A stretch of DNA of 64,000 nucleotides from Nannocystis exedens (GCF_002343915.1 NZ_NETK01000001.1:3358001-3422000); one strand, 5' to 3'. Shown: positions 26,578-35,110, numbered from the stretch's first letter. Translations and numbers: made by a program. Notes: a model not told the origin generated them from the sequence alone.

Positions 26578-27435
26578 TCAGCGCAGCGCCGCCCGCATCG
26601 CGGCGACGACGTCGGGCCCGAGGGCCCGCCCGAGCCACAGCGCCTCGGCGAACACGCCCTGCCACAGCAGCATCTCGAGGCCGTCCTGGACCAGGGCGCC
26701 GGCCGCCTCGGCGAGGTCGAGCAGGCCGCCGGCCGGCCGCGGGTAGACGATGTCGACCACCCGCGCCCCGGGCGCGAGGCCGGCGACCAGCGCGTCCGCC
26801 GGCACCGGGAAGGCCGACGGCCCGTGGGCCATGCCGACGGTGGTGCAGTTCACCAGCAGGTCGACCGCCTCGCCGCCGCTCGCCTCGCCCCAGCCGGCGG
26901 CGACGACGGGCCCGCCCGCCGGCAGCTCGGCCGCCAGCGCGGCCGGGTCGCGGCTGACCCATCGGACATGTCCTCGGGGACCGAGCAGCTCGCTGGCGAT
27001 CGCGTCGACCACCGCCCGCGCGGCGCCGCCTGACCCTAGGACCATGGCTTTCAGGACATATTCGGAGGACAGCTGGCGGACGGCCGCCGCGAAGCCCCGA
27101 CCGTCGGTGTTGTGACCGACGATCGCGCCGCCCTCGAACACGATCGTGTTGACGGCGCCGATGCGCTGCGCCTCGGGGGCGAGGGCGTCGCACAGCGCCA
27201 GCGCGGCCTGCTTGTGCGGCACGGTGAGGTTGAGCCCGCCGAAGCCGAGCGCCCGGGCGCCGCGCACGGCCTCGGCCAGGCGGTCGGGGGTGACGTGGAA
27301 CGCGAGGTAGCGGTGCGGCAGGCCGAGCGCCGCGAACGCGGCGGCGTGCATCGCCGGCGAGCGCGAGTGCGCGACCGGATCGCCGAGCACCCCGAAACAC
27401 TGCGCCGCCACCGGCCCGCCGCTCGCCGTCGTCAT
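26578..27435 (-). CDS. aroE: Shikimate dehydrogenase
   Basis: The 285-residue protein has the AroE motifs: shikimate-binding 'DPVAHSRSPAMHAAAF', 'NLTVPHKQAAL' with the catalytic Lys, 'GAVNTIV', 'GHNTDGRGF' with Asp, and the NADP loop 'VLGSGGAARAVV'. It reduces 3-dehydroshikimate in aromatic amino-acid synthesis. Two repeat elements lie inside the coding sequence (about 26964-26980 and 27048-27072), the second giving 'SSEYVLKAMVLG'. A TATCCT box sits 7 bases before the ATG. Confidence 0.95.
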   Translation of the reverse strand: MTTASGGPVAAQCFGVLGDPVAHSRSPAMHAAAFAALGLPHRYLAFHVTPDRLAEAVRGARALGFGGLNLTVPHKQAALALCDALAPEAQRIGAVNTIVFEGGAIVGHNTDGRGFAAAVRQLSSEYVLKAMVLGSGGAARAVVDAIASELLGPRGHVRWVSRDPAALAAELPAGGPVVAAGWGEASGGEAVDLLVNCTTVGMAHGPSAFPVPADALVAGLAPGARVVDIVYPRPAGGLLDLAEAAGALVQDGLEMLLWQGVFAEALWLGRALGPDVVAAMRAALR

Positions 27436-27442
27436 CGCCGGG

Positions 27443-27448
27443 AGGATA
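27443..27448 (-). promoter_or_regulatory. TATCCT -10 box of aroE
   Basis: On the minus strand TATCCT is followed by 7 bases and the aroE ATG; no ribosome site fits, so the mRNA should be leaderless. Confidence 0.55.
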
Positions 27449-27693
27449 CCGCGGCCGCGGGGCGGACCTCGCGTGCGGGCGTGGACGGGGGCTGCGCCTG
27501 CGCGGCGCGCACGGCGGAGAACGAGCCCTCGACCGCCCCTCCCGCGCCCCGTGGCTCGCCTCGGCCAGGCCGGCAAGGGGAAACCGCCCGGGCATCCGCG
27601 GCGCTCGCGCGGGCGCGAGGCCTCGTGCTCGTCGACTGGCGCGCCGCGACCTTCACCGAGCCGGGCCGGTGAGCGCGCGGGGGGAATCGTCAG

Positions 27694-29532
27694 CTACGGC
27701 CGCGCCGACCGGTAGACGCGCCAGCGCGGGCTGTTCTCGGCCAGGCCCGGCACGTGCCAGCTCCACGGCGCGCCGTCGCCGTTGGGCGCGGCCAGGCCGG
27801 TGACGACGAGCTCGGGGCGGCCGTCACCGTCGAGGTCGCCGGTGTGCCACAGCACGGTGCCCTCGTTCTCGGGCACGGCGGCCTGGCCGCGGCCCCACAG
27901 GAACCCGCGGCCGAGGTAGCCGCCGCTCGGGGTCGGCCAGCGGGTCGCGGCGACGAAGCCCTCACCTGTCCCGAAGTACACGTCCCAGTACGGCTCGGCG
28001 CCGCCGAGCGCCTCGCGCTTGTACACGCCGCCGGCGATCTCCCGCGCCGCGTTGGTGACGACGAGGTCGAGCCGGCCGTCGCCGTCGAGGTCGAGCAGCT
28101 CCCAGCCGGTGGCGTCGTACGGCGCGCTCGACATGCCGGCGCCGTCCTGGCCGCCGCTGACGGCGTAGTAACCGCGCTCGCCGGTGCCGCCGCCGGCGGT
28201 CGGCAGCGCGACTGTCCTCGGGGACAGCTCGAAGCCGCTGGCGCCGGCCGGATAGACGGCCCAGCCCTGCCCGCCGTCGATCGTCAGCGCGGCCGGACCG
28301 GCGGCGACGTCGTCGAGCTGGCCGGTGACCACGAGCTCGCGGCGACGGTCGCCGTCGAGGTCGAGCAGCGCCCACGCCTGGTCGCCGGCGCTCTCGGCGA
28401 CGCCGCTCAGGCTCGCGAACCCGGTCTTGGCGCCGCCGCCCGGGGGCACCGCCCACACCGTCAGCGGGGCGTCGAAGCCCGTCGCGCCGCCGCGGTGGAC
28501 CTCCCAGAACGGGCTGTCCGGAAAGCCAGGTGAGACGTGACGCTTCGCGCTGACGCGCCCGGTGACCACGAGGTCGCTCCAGCCGTCGCCGTCGAGGTCG
28601 AGCAGCGACCAGGCCGGGGCGTTCGGGGTCAGCGGGGCGCCGTCGGCGTGGTGGAAGAAGCCGGCGTCGTTGCCCTGCGGCAGCGCCCACGCCTGCGGCT
28701 CGGCGGCGAAGCGGGCGCCGTCGTTCAAATAGACGTCCCAGCGCGGCGCGTCGGGCCAGCCGAGCGGGACGACGTCGGCCTTGCCCGTGCGCTCGCCGGT
28801 GACGACCAGGTCGGGGCGACCGTCGCCGTCGACGTCGCGCGTCGCCCACACGAGGTCGCCGACCTCGACCGCCTCGCCCGCCGCCGCGACCAAACCGCGG
28901 CCCGCGAGGCCGACCCCGACCGGCAGCAGCCAGGCCGCGGGCGCGGCCGCGAAGCCGTCGCTGCCGCCCCCGCGGTGGACCTCCCAGAACGGCGCCAGCG
29001 GGAAGCCCTTGGTCCGGGTGGTGAACCCGTCGCCGGCCGGATACGCCGCCGCCGTGCGCACGAGGTCGAGCGCGCCGTCGCCGTCGAGGTCGAGCAGCGT
29101 CCAGACGTCGTCGCCGACCGCGGCCGCCTCGCCCGTCGGCGCGGCGAAACCCTCGCCCGCGCGCCCGCCGACGGGCACCGCCCAGGCCGCCGGCTGGCGC
29201 GCGAACCCGGCGCTCGCGGCGCAGACGCCGTCGCTGCACACCTGTCCTTCCGGACATGGCCCTTCAGGCACCCACGCGCGGCAGCCGTCCTCGCCGGCGG
29301 CGCAGCGGGCCACGCCGTCGCCGTCGCACATCGCGGCGCCGTCCTCGCAGACGTCGTCGCAGGCGTTCGGCCCCGGGCCGCCGGAGTCGGGGTCGCCGCC
29401 GTCGTCCGACGAACCTGCCCCTTCGGTCAGCTCGACCCCGGCGTCGTCGCTGCCGCCGACGCCCGGATCGTAGCTACTGCACCCCGACACGAGCACGACG
29501 ACGACAGCCGAACGCGACGCAGCCGATGACAT
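27694..29532 (-). CDS. FG-GAP/VCBS-repeat lipoprotein
   Basis: The 612-residue protein has a lipoprotein signal ('VVLVSGCSSY', Cys18), an acidic Gly/Asp/Ser linker, a Cys-rich patch ('CDDVCEDGAAMCDGDG', 'CPEGQVCSDGVC'), and then about seven repeats of roughly 75-85 residues. Each repeat carries a calcium-loop motif such as 'LLDLDGDGALDLV' or 'LDGDGWSDLVVTG'. This is the FG-GAP beta-propeller pattern of secreted surface proteins. It likely binds calcium on the cell surface; the ligand is unknown. The start codon lies inside a GACATGTCTCATG element. Other copies occur in frame at about 28214 and 29246. Confidence 0.88.
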   Translation of the reverse strand: MSSAASRSAVVVVLVSGCSSYDPGVGGSDDAGVELTEGAGSSDDGGDPDSGGPGPNACDDVCEDGAAMCDGDGVARCAAGEDGCRAWVPEGPCPEGQVCSDGVCAASAGFARQPAAWAVPVGGRAGEGFAAPTGEAAAVGDDVWTLLDLDGDGALDLVRTAAAYPAGDGFTTRTKGFPLAPFWEVHRGGGSDGFAAAPAAWLLPVGVGLAGRGLVAAAGEAVEVGDLVWATRDVDGDGRPDLVVTGERTGKADVVPLGWPDAPRWDVYLNDGARFAAEPQAWALPQGNDAGFFHHADGAPLTPNAPAWSLLDLDGDGWSDLVVTGRVSAKRHVSPGFPDSPFWEVHRGGATGFDAPLTVWAVPPGGGAKTGFASLSGVAESAGDQAWALLDLDGDRRRELVVTGQLDDVAAGPAALTIDGGQGWAVYPAGASGFELSPRTVALPTAGGGTGERGYYAVSGGQDGAGMSSAPYDATGWELLDLDGDGRLDLVVTNAAREIAGGVYKREALGGAEPYWDVYFGTGEGFVAATRWPTPSGGYLGRGFLWGRGQAAVPENEGTVLWHTGDLDGDGRPELVVTGLAAPNGDGAPWSWHVPGLAENSPRWRVYRSARP

Positions 29533-29689
29533 GTCTCATGATTACGGCGCGTCCCCGCGCCGTGCAAGCGCGCGCCCGCCCGTCGTGTGCGCTCTTTTCA
29601 CGCATCGATTGCCGTAAATCTCGAATCGGCCCCGAGGGCCTGGATCCAGCAGCTCCACGACCATCCGCGCGGGTCGTCGCCGCCGAAGC

Positions 29690-29935
29690 TCAGCGCGACT
29701 TGCCGCCGAGGCGCGGGGCGATCAAATCGACGACCTCGCCGCGCTTGGGGAAGCGACCCAGCTCGTCCTTGCTGAAGATCCGCTGACCGTCGACGAGGAC
29801 GTCGAACACGCCCCGATCGCCGCGGTGGACCTTGCACTCGACCTTGTCGCCGAAGCGAGCCTGCAGTTCGGCCACCAGACCGGTGGCTTGGGGCAGGTAG
29901 TTTCAGCGCACGCAGTAATAGATGTCGACCTGCAT
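29690..29935 (-). CDS. SelW/Rdx-family selenoprotein (in-frame UGA = Sec11)
   Basis: Read from ATG at 29935, the frame runs MQVDIYYCVR, TGA (29905-29903), NYLPQATGLVAEL and on to a stop at 29690: 81 residues. If the TGA is selenocysteine the protein has a CVRU redox motif at residues 8-11, the place of CxxC/CxxU in the SelT/W/H (Rdx) family. The rest matches that family: 'RGVFDVLVDGQRIFSKDELGRFP'. Thioredoxin-like redox role in the cytoplasm. A SECIS-type hairpin follows the TGA at proper distance. Reading the TGA as a stop leaves a useless 10-residue peptide, while the rest lacks the active site. A TAGGAT box lies 6 bases before the ATG. Genes for Sec insertion are not in the window. Confidence 0.9.
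29871..29887 (-). promoter_or_regulatory. Bacterial SECIS hairpin
   Basis: Beginning 16 bases after the UGA, GCCACC pairs perfectly with GGTGGC around the loop GGTCT. The apical GGUCU is the SelB-recognition loop of the E. coli fdhF SECIS, and the distance to the UGA fits bacterial elements. It lies within the coding sequence, as bacterial SECIS do. Confidence 0.85.
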
Positions 29936-29941
29936 GGTGAA

Positions 29942-29947
29942 ATCCTA
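29942..29947 (-). promoter_or_regulatory. TAGGAT -10 box of the selenoprotein gene
   Basis: TAGGAT on the minus strand ends 6 bases before the ATG at 29935, and supports that ATG as the true start upstream of the UGA. Confidence 0.5.
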
Positions 29948-29952
29948 GCACG

Positions 29953-31149
29953 TCACTTCGCCGGCGCTGACGCGGCGGGCTGAGCCGGGCTGGTGATGCC
30001 CGGGACCGACTGGTCGCCGATCGTCGCCAGCGAGCCCGGGCATTCGAGCGCGCCGAGGAAGGCCACGAGGTCGTCGATCTCCGCGTCGGTGAGGCCGCGG
30101 TCGGCGTAGTTGGGATCGAGGTCGGCGCGCTTCGGTCCGCGGGCCATGGTCGCCACGGCGGTGCGGAGGTCCGCCACGCTGCCGTCGTGGAAGTACGGCG
30201 CAGTCCGCGTCACGTTGCGCAGGGTGGGGGTGCGGAACTTGTACATGTCGGCCGGATCTTTCGACGCGTCCATGCGGCCCTTGTCGGGGCCCTCACCGGC
30301 GTCGGACAGGCCGACGCCCATCTTGTGATAGAGGTCGTCGCTGAAGTTGTCGCCGGCGTGACAGGTGGTGCACGCCCCCTTGCCGCGGAACAGCTCCCAG
30401 CCGCGCTGCTGCGCCTCGTTCATGGTGTTCTTGTCCCACGCCGTGCCGCCGCACAGGAGCGTGCGCTCGTAGGCCGACAGCGCCTTGGCGACGTGCTCGG
30501 GCAGCACCGGGTCGCCGTCCTTCAGCCCGAACACGCGGGTGAACTCGGCCTTGTACTCCGGCAGCGCGCCGATCTCGGCCGCCTTGGCCGCGAGCTTGTC
30601 CTCGCCGACGCCCATGTTGCCGCCCTTCCACGCGCCGAGCGCCTGCTTCTCGAGCGTGGCCGCGCGGCCGTCCCAGTACAAGGCGGTGTGATAGGCGACG
30701 TTCCAGATCGTCGGGGTGTTGCGCGCCAGCTCCTTGTCCCCGGGGCCGAGCGCCTTGGCCCGCCCGTCGGCGTTGCCGAGCTCGTTCTGGTGGCAGCTGT
30801 AGCAGCTGCGCGTGCCGTCGACGCTGAGTCGCTTGTCCATGAACAGCTTGTGGCCGAGCTCGACCTTGGCGGCGGTCATCGGGTTGTCGGCCGGCACCTC
30901 GGGCGCGCGCATGCCCTGCGGCAGCTCCCACGCGTACTCCTCGGCCGGCTCGGCCTTCGCGTCCGCCGCCGTCTCGGGCGCCCTGGCGTCGCCGGCCTTG
31001 CCGTCCTTGGCGCCCGCCTTCTCGGCCTTGTCGCCGCCCTTCGGCGCGGCCTCGCCGGGCTCACCGCAGGCGAGCAAGGTGCAGAGCCCGCACGCGAGCG
31101 CGGTGCGGAGGCGGTGCGAGGTTGCGTGGTGGGACGGGCGCGCGTACAT
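29953..31149 (-). CDS. Di-haem cytochrome c peroxidase (CcpA/MauG family) lipoprotein
   Basis: The roughly 398-residue protein has a lipoprotein signal ('LCTLLACGEP', Cys at about 28), an Ala/Lys/Asp linker, and two c-type haem sites: CYSCH (in 'GTRSCYSCHQNELGN') and CTTCH (in 'GKGACTTCHAGDNF'). Typical CCP sequence follows: 'NTPTIWNVAYHTALYWDGRA' and 'FRTPTLRNVTRTAPYFHDGS'. It reduces H2O2 in the periplasm with electrons from a small cytochrome, or is a MauG-like oxidase. The C-terminus ends in an Ala/Pro tail. TAGGGT lies 7 bases before the ATG. It lies just upstream of the selenoprotein gene, but that gene has its own box. Confidence 0.92.
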   Translation of the reverse strand: MYARPSHHATSHRLRTALACGLCTLLACGEPGEAAPKGGDKAEKAGAKDGKAGDARAPETAADAKAEPAEEYAWELPQGMRAPEVPADNPMTAAKVELGHKLFMDKRLSVDGTRSCYSCHQNELGNADGRAKALGPGDKELARNTPTIWNVAYHTALYWDGRAATLEKQALGAWKGGNMGVGEDKLAAKAAEIGALPEYKAEFTRVFGLKDGDPVLPEHVAKALSAYERTLLCGGTAWDKNTMNEAQQRGWELFRGKGACTTCHAGDNFSDDLYHKMGVGLSDAGEGPDKGRMDASKDPADMYKFRTPTLRNVTRTAPYFHDGSVADLRTAVATMARGPKRADLDPNYADRGLTDAEIDDLVAFLGALECPGSLATIGDQSVPGITSPAQPAASAPAK

Positions 31150-31156
31150 GCGCCGC

Positions 31157-31162
31157 ACCCTA
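31157..31162 (-). promoter_or_regulatory. TAGGGT -10 box of the peroxidase gene
   Basis: TAGGGT on the minus strand ends 7 bases before the ATG at 31149; leaderless arrangement. Confidence 0.5.
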
Positions 31163-31229
31163 CACCAGTTCCAGGGCGCCCCCAAGCCCGCGGCAGCCGG
31201 CGCGACTCGCCCGCGCGCCGGGCCTCGAG

Positions 31230-31235
31230 TATCCT
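31230..31235 (+). promoter_or_regulatory. TATCCT -10 box of the DksA/TraR-type gene
   Basis: TATCCT ends 9 bases before the ATG at 31245. Confidence 0.5.
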
Positions 31236-31244
31236 GCGGCGGCG

Positions 31245-31640
31245 ATGAAGCCGGACGAGCTCGGGCCGATGCGGGCGCTCCTCTTGCAACGCCGCGCCGA
31301 ACTGCTGCAGGGCGGCGACGTGCCGGTGGAGTTCGAGCAGCAAGAGGTGGCGACCAAGCCCGACGAGGACGCGGCGCCGCTGACGGAGATGACGCAGGTC
31401 ATCGCCTCGAACCGCAACCGCGCCCGCGTCGAGGCCCTCGCCGCCATCGACCAGGCGCTCCGCCGCATGGCCGACGACCCGGAGGAGTTCGGCATCTGCG
31501 AGGCCTGCGACGAGCCGATCGCCCAGCGCCGCCTGCTGCTGGTCCCCACCGCCACCCTCTGCGCCACCTGCCAGCGCGAGGACGAACAGGCCAACAGCAC
31601 CCGCGGCCGCAGCCGCCGCCACCTCACCGACTTCCGCTGA
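31245..31640 (+). CDS. DksA/TraR-type C4 zinc-finger protein
   Basis: The 131-residue protein has a coiled N-terminal half ('MRALLLQRRAELLQG', then 'ARVEALAAIDQALRRM') and a C-terminal zinc finger 'GICEACDEPIAQRRLLLVPTATLCATCQ' with four Cys (CxxC...CxxC). This is the DksA/TraR fold, whose members enter the RNA polymerase secondary channel. The acidic pair expected at the coiled-coil tip of DksA cannot be confirmed by eye ('TKPDEDAAPLTEMTQ' is a candidate). Short members of this family are common and often not DksA itself. Monocistronic, convergent with the OYE gene. Confidence 0.88.
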   Translation: MKPDELGPMRALLLQRRAELLQGGDVPVEFEQQEVATKPDEDAAPLTEMTQVIASNRNRARVEALAAIDQALRRMADDPEEFGICEACDEPIAQRRLLLVPTATLCATCQREDEQANSTRGRSRRHLTDFR

Positions 31641-31671
31641 GGCCGGCCCGCGGGACCCTTCTTCAAAGGGG

Positions 31672-31740
31672 GCATGTTCTCGAGAGCATGTCGCGAGGAG
31701 CATGCTCGCATGGGCATGTCCTTCCGAACATGACCCATGC
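31672..31740. terminator. Two element-type hairpins between convergent genes
   Basis: CATGTTCTC (31673-31681) pairs with GAGAGCATG just after it (one wobble). Then GCATGGG (31708-31714) with its CATGT arm pairs with ACATGA-CCCATGC ending at 31740. Both use the CATG half-sites of the dispersed element. They separate the zinc-finger gene from the OYE gene. Confidence 0.65.
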
Positions 31741-31756
31741 CTCGTCCCCCCGCGGC

Positions 31757-32824
31757 TCACTCGAGCGAGTAGTCGGTGTACCCGCGGGCGCCCGGCGTGT
31801 AGAACGTCGACGGGTCGCCCTGGGCCAGCGGCAGGCCGGCGCGCAGGCGCGAGACCAGGCGCGGGTTGGCGATGAACGGCCGGCCGAAGGCGATCAGGTC
31901 GCCGCGCCCGGCGGCCAGGTCGGCCTCCGCGCGGGCCGCGTCGTATTCGCCGGAGAGGATCAGCCGGCCGCGGAAGTTCTTCCGGATCTCCGCCTGCAGG
32001 TCGGCCGGCACCACCTTGCCGCCGAAGTCGACCAGGTGCACGTACGCGAGCCCCAGCGCCGACAGCCCGCGCACCAGGTGGACGAACACGGCGTCGAGCT
32101 CGGGGTCGACCGCCATCCCGTTGAACGTGCCGTGCGGGGACAGGCGGATCCCCACTCTGCCCGCGCCGATCCGCGAGACCGTCGCGCGCGCCACCTCGAG
32201 GGCGAAGCGCGCCCGGCCCTCGACCGTCCCGCCCCACCCGTCGCGGCGGTGGTTGCTCGCGCTGTTCAAAAATTGGTCGATGAGATAGCCGTTGGCGCCG
32301 TGCAGCTCGACCCCGTCGAAGCCGGCCTCGCGCGCGAGCCCGGCCGAGCGCGCGAAGCCCTCGATCGCGGCGGCGATGTCGGCCTCGCTCAGCTCGCGCG
32401 GCACCGGGTGCGGCTGCGGCCCCTCCTGGTCGGTGTACATCGCGCCCGCGAGCGCGACCGGCGAGGGCCCGCGCACCTCGGCGCCCGGCGGCAGGTTGAG
32501 CGGGTGACCGACGCGCCCGGTGTGCATGAGCTGGACGAAGATCTTGGCGCCGCCGGCGTGCACCGCCTCGGTGACGCCGCGCCAGCCGCGGGCGTGCTCG
32601 GGGGTGAAGAGGCCGGGGATCCGCGCATAACCGAGGCCGTCGGCCGCGGGGGCGGTGCCCTCGGTGATGATGAGCCCCGCCTCGCTGCGCTGGCCGTAGT
32701 AGGTCGCCATCAGCTCGTTGGCGAGGTTGCCGGGCGCGCGGTTGCGCGTCATCGGGGCCATGACGACGCGGTTCTTCAGCTCGAGGTCGCCGAGCACGAT
32801 CGGGGTATAAAGGAGCTCGCTCAT
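31757..32824 (-). CDS. Old Yellow Enzyme family ene-reductase
   Basis: The 355-residue FMN barrel starts 'YTPIVLGDLELKNRVVMAPM' and has 'QLMHTGRVGH', 'GFDGVELHGANGYLIDQFL' with the His-Asn substrate pair, 'VGIRLSPHGTFNGM' and 'LIAFGRPFIANP' for phosphate binding. It reduces activated C=C bonds (enones, nitro-esters) with NAD(P)H in the cytoplasm. The classical subgroup (OYE/NemA) fits best. The ATG at 32824 follows a TACGCT box by 6 bases. Monocistronic. Confidence 0.93.
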   Translation of the reverse strand: MSELLYTPIVLGDLELKNRVVMAPMTRNRAPGNLANELMATYYGQRSEAGLIITEGTAPAADGLGYARIPGLFTPEHARGWRGVTEAVHAGGAKIFVQLMHTGRVGHPLNLPPGAEVRGPSPVALAGAMYTDQEGPQPHPVPRELSEADIAAAIEGFARSAGLAREAGFDGVELHGANGYLIDQFLNSASNHRRDGWGGTVEGRARFALEVARATVSRIGAGRVGIRLSPHGTFNGMAVDPELDAVFVHLVRGLSALGLAYVHLVDFGGKVVPADLQAEIRKNFRGRLILSGEYDAARAEADLAAGRGDLIAFGRPFIANPRLVSRLRAGLPLAQGDPSTFYTPGARGYTDYSLE

Positions 32825-32830
32825 TGGTTC

Positions 32831-32836
32831 AGCGTA
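32831..32836 (-). promoter_or_regulatory. TACGCT -10 box of the OYE gene
   Basis: TACGCT on the minus strand ends 6 bases before the ATG at 32824. Confidence 0.45.
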
Positions 32837-32942
32837 ATGACGAGCCCGCCAGCGAAGTAGATGTGCCGCCGGCAACACATTGTTGCTCCCGGCGGGCCAA
32901 TCGACGCGGGCCCGCCGATCGCCGACCATCTTTCAAAGAAAA

Positions 32943-33260
32943 ATGGCACCCCGCCCGCTCGAGCCCCTCGACCACTTCATCGCCCGCCTCCGCCGCTCCG
33001 CGCCGCTGACCGCCGGCGCGCAGGTCCGCTTCGGCGGCCATCACTTCAGCCACGCCGTGGTGGTCGAAGACGGCCGCTGGCGCGTGCGCCCGCTGGTCCT
33101 CGACCGGGCCCGGGCCGACGCCTTTTTGCAAGAGCGCGGCTACTTCATGCCGGAGAACGCGGAGGACCTCAGCGAGCCCGGCGACCCGGTGGTGCTCGAG
33201 GCGGACAGCCTCGAGGGGCTGATCGAGCTGCTCAGGGGCGCGAAGTGGCCGATGTGGTAG
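32943..33260 (+). CDS. Uncharacterised 105-residue protein
   Basis: No family recognised. The product starts 'APRPLEPLDHFIARLRR', is mixed acidic/basic with no signal or membrane segment, and ends 'LLRGAKWPMW'. A central 'VVVEDGRWRVRPLVLDRARAD' suggests a small alpha/beta fold. Composition and codon use look real, and it fills the space between divergent OYE and the convergent lipoprotein gene. Start ATG at 32943 is the first in frame. Confidence 0.65.
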   Translation: MAPRPLEPLDHFIARLRRSAPLTAGAQVRFGGHHFSHAVVVEDGRWRVRPLVLDRARADAFLQERGYFMPENAEDLSEPGDPVVLEADSLEGLIELLRGAKWPMW

Positions 33261-33269
33261 ATCTTCGAG

Positions 33270-33303
33270 ACATGTCCTTCAGGGAATGACCATGAGGACA
33301 TGT
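33270..33303. terminator. Element-type inverted repeat between convergent genes
   Basis: ACATGTCCT (33270-33278) pairs with AGGACATGT (33295-33303) around a 16-base loop, followed by TTC. It lies between the stops at 33260 and 33344. Confidence 0.65.
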
Positions 33304-33343
33304 TTCAAAGGTCTTGTCGCTCGGGTGGGCCTGCGCGGCGCGG

Positions 33344-35098
33344 TCACTGCGAGCGGGCGACGGCCACCCGCTCGAGCGCGGTGTTGCTGACGATCGTCGG
33401 CGCCCACCAGCTGCCGCCGACGCGGCGGGTGTGGCGGGGCGTGTGGGCCTGGCCGTCGAGGTAGACCAGCTCGAGGTCGGCGTCGCCGACGCCGGCGGCC
33501 AGGGCCGGGGCGCCGTGGATCGTCGGGCTCGGCTGCAGCACCGTCGCCGCGGGTTGCCAGGCGCCGCCGGTGTAGAGCGCGACGTAGAGCTGACCGTCGA
33601 GGCCGCGGAAGGCCAGCGCCGCGGCGCCGCCGGGCAGCGGGGCGAGGGCCGGCGGCGCGGAGGTCTGGGCACCGGAGACCGGGGCGGGGGCCGACCACGC
33701 GCCATTATTGAAAATGCCGAAGCGCAGCTGCCCACCGTTGTTGACGGCGTGCACGGCGAGCACCCGCTCGTCGGTGAGGGTGACGACGGCCGGTTGACGG
33801 TCGAAGGCCTGGCTCTCGCCGTCGACCAGCTGCTGCGCCTGCCAGGCGCCGGCGCGCCGGCGCGCGAACAGCTGGTTGTTCTGCCCGCCGTCGTGGAAGA
33901 CGAACAGGGCGTCGCTGCCGAGGGTGGCGACGCTGCCCGGGCCGGGCCCGAAGCTGCCGACCATCTCGGCCGTCGGGTTCCACGCGCCGCCGGTGAAGCG
34001 CGCGTAGTAGTGCTGGAAGTTGTCGCCGTGGAACACCGCGTGCGCGCCGGTCCCGGCGGCGCTGATCGTCGGCGCGGCGCGGGTCGTGTCGGCGCCGATC
34101 TGCGCCGGCGCCGACCAGGCGCCGGCCTGCCAGGTGACGTAGCGCAGCTGGTTGTCGGCGGGGTCGCCGATCTTGGTGTAGCGGAACACGCCGACGCCGA
34201 GGTCGTCGCTGGTGACGGCGATGTCGAGGCCGTCGACCGTCGGCGCCGCGATGTCGCTCACCGCCCAGGCCGCGCCGTCGAAGTGGCCGCCGATCATCGC
34301 GCCGGCGTTGCCGCCGAGCAGCAGCACGAACTCGCACGCGTCGCAGTCCGGGCCGCCGCAGTCGACCCCGGTCTCGCCGCCGTTCTGCTGGCCGTCGTCG
34401 CACGTCGCGGCGGTGCAATCATTGGCGCAAGCGTCGTCGTCGACCATGTTGCCGTCGTCGCACGCCTCCATGCCCGACCACACGAGGCCGTCGCCGCACT
34501 TGGCGGCCGCGCAGGCGAGCGTGCAGGCCGCCTCGTCGGCGTTGAACATGCCGTCGTCGCACGCCTCGCCCTCGCCGGCCTGGACGATGCCGTCGCCGCA
34601 CTGCGGGAGCTGACAGCCGTTGGTGCACGCGTCGTCGTCGACGTCGTTGCCGTCGTCGCACGCCTCGCCCGGATCGAGCTCGCCGTCGCCGCACGCCTCG
34701 CCAGGCCCGGTGGTGCTGGTGTCGGTCGTCGTGGTGTCGCCGGTCGAGGTGGTCGTCTCGCTCGTGGTCGTCGTGTCGCCCGTCGTGGTGGTCGTGTCGC
34801 TCGTCGACGTCGTGTCGCTCGTCGACGTCGTCGTCGTGTCGCCCGTCGCGGTCGTCGTGTCGCTCGTCGTGGTCGTCGTGTCGGTCGTCGTCGTCGTGCC
34901 GGTGACCGGGTCGGTGGTCGTCGGCCCGTCGGTGGTCGTCGGCACGCCCGTCGTGGTCGTGCTGGTCGTCGCGCTGACGAACGAGGTGCTCGGATCGCCC
35001 GTCGTGCTGTCGCCGGTGCTGCCGGTGCTGGCCGTGCCGTCGTCGCCGCAGGCAGGGACGAGGAGAGCGAGGACCAGCGCGCGGGCGTAATTCGGCAT
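33344..35098 (-). CDS. Lipoprotein with Thr-rich stalk and DUF4215 Cys-rich repeats
   Basis: The 584-residue protein has a lipobox ('LLVPACGDD', Cys17), a long stalk of Thr/Ser/Asp (about residues 20-135), then three or four Cys-rich repeats of the myxobacterial DUF4215 type ('CGDGELDPGEACDDGN', 'CGDGIVQAGEGEACDDG', 'CGDGLVWSGMEACDDGN'). A beta-propeller-like C-terminal half follows ('LGSDALFVFHDGGQNNQLFA', 'ALAFRGLDGQLYVALY'). It is likely exposed on the outer surface; the propeller may bind sugar or protein. A TATCCT box lies 6 bases before the ATG. Confidence 0.88.
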   Translation of the reverse strand: MPNYARALVLALLVPACGDDGTASTGSTGDSTTGDPSTSFVSATTSTTTTGVPTTTDGPTTTDPVTGTTTTTDTTTTTSDTTTATGDTTTTSTSDTTSTSDTTTTTGDTTTTSETTTSTGDTTTTDTSTTGPGEACGDGELDPGEACDDGNDVDDDACTNGCQLPQCGDGIVQAGEGEACDDGMFNADEAACTLACAAAKCGDGLVWSGMEACDDGNMVDDDACANDCTAATCDDGQQNGGETGVDCGGPDCDACEFVLLLGGNAGAMIGGHFDGAAWAVSDIAAPTVDGLDIAVTSDDLGVGVFRYTKIGDPADNQLRYVTWQAGAWSAPAQIGADTTRAAPTISAAGTGAHAVFHGDNFQHYYARFTGGAWNPTAEMVGSFGPGPGSVATLGSDALFVFHDGGQNNQLFARRRAGAWQAQQLVDGESQAFDRQPAVVTLTDERVLAVHAVNNGGQLRFGIFNNGAWSAPAPVSGAQTSAPPALAPLPGGAAALAFRGLDGQLYVALYTGGAWQPAATVLQPSPTIHGAPALAAGVGDADLELVYLDGQAHTPRHTRRVGGSWWAPTIVSNTALERVAVARSQ

Positions 35099-35104
35099 GG
35101 CGGC

Positions 35105-35110
35105 AGGATA
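35105..35110 (-). promoter_or_regulatory. TATCCT -10 box of the 35098 lipoprotein gene
   Basis: TATCCT on the minus strand ends 6 bases before the ATG at 35098. Confidence 0.5.

Noticed and set aside
29690..29875. A 61-residue protein starting at 29875
   Set aside because: Better explained as the part of the selenoprotein downstream of its UGA; alone it lacks the redox motif.
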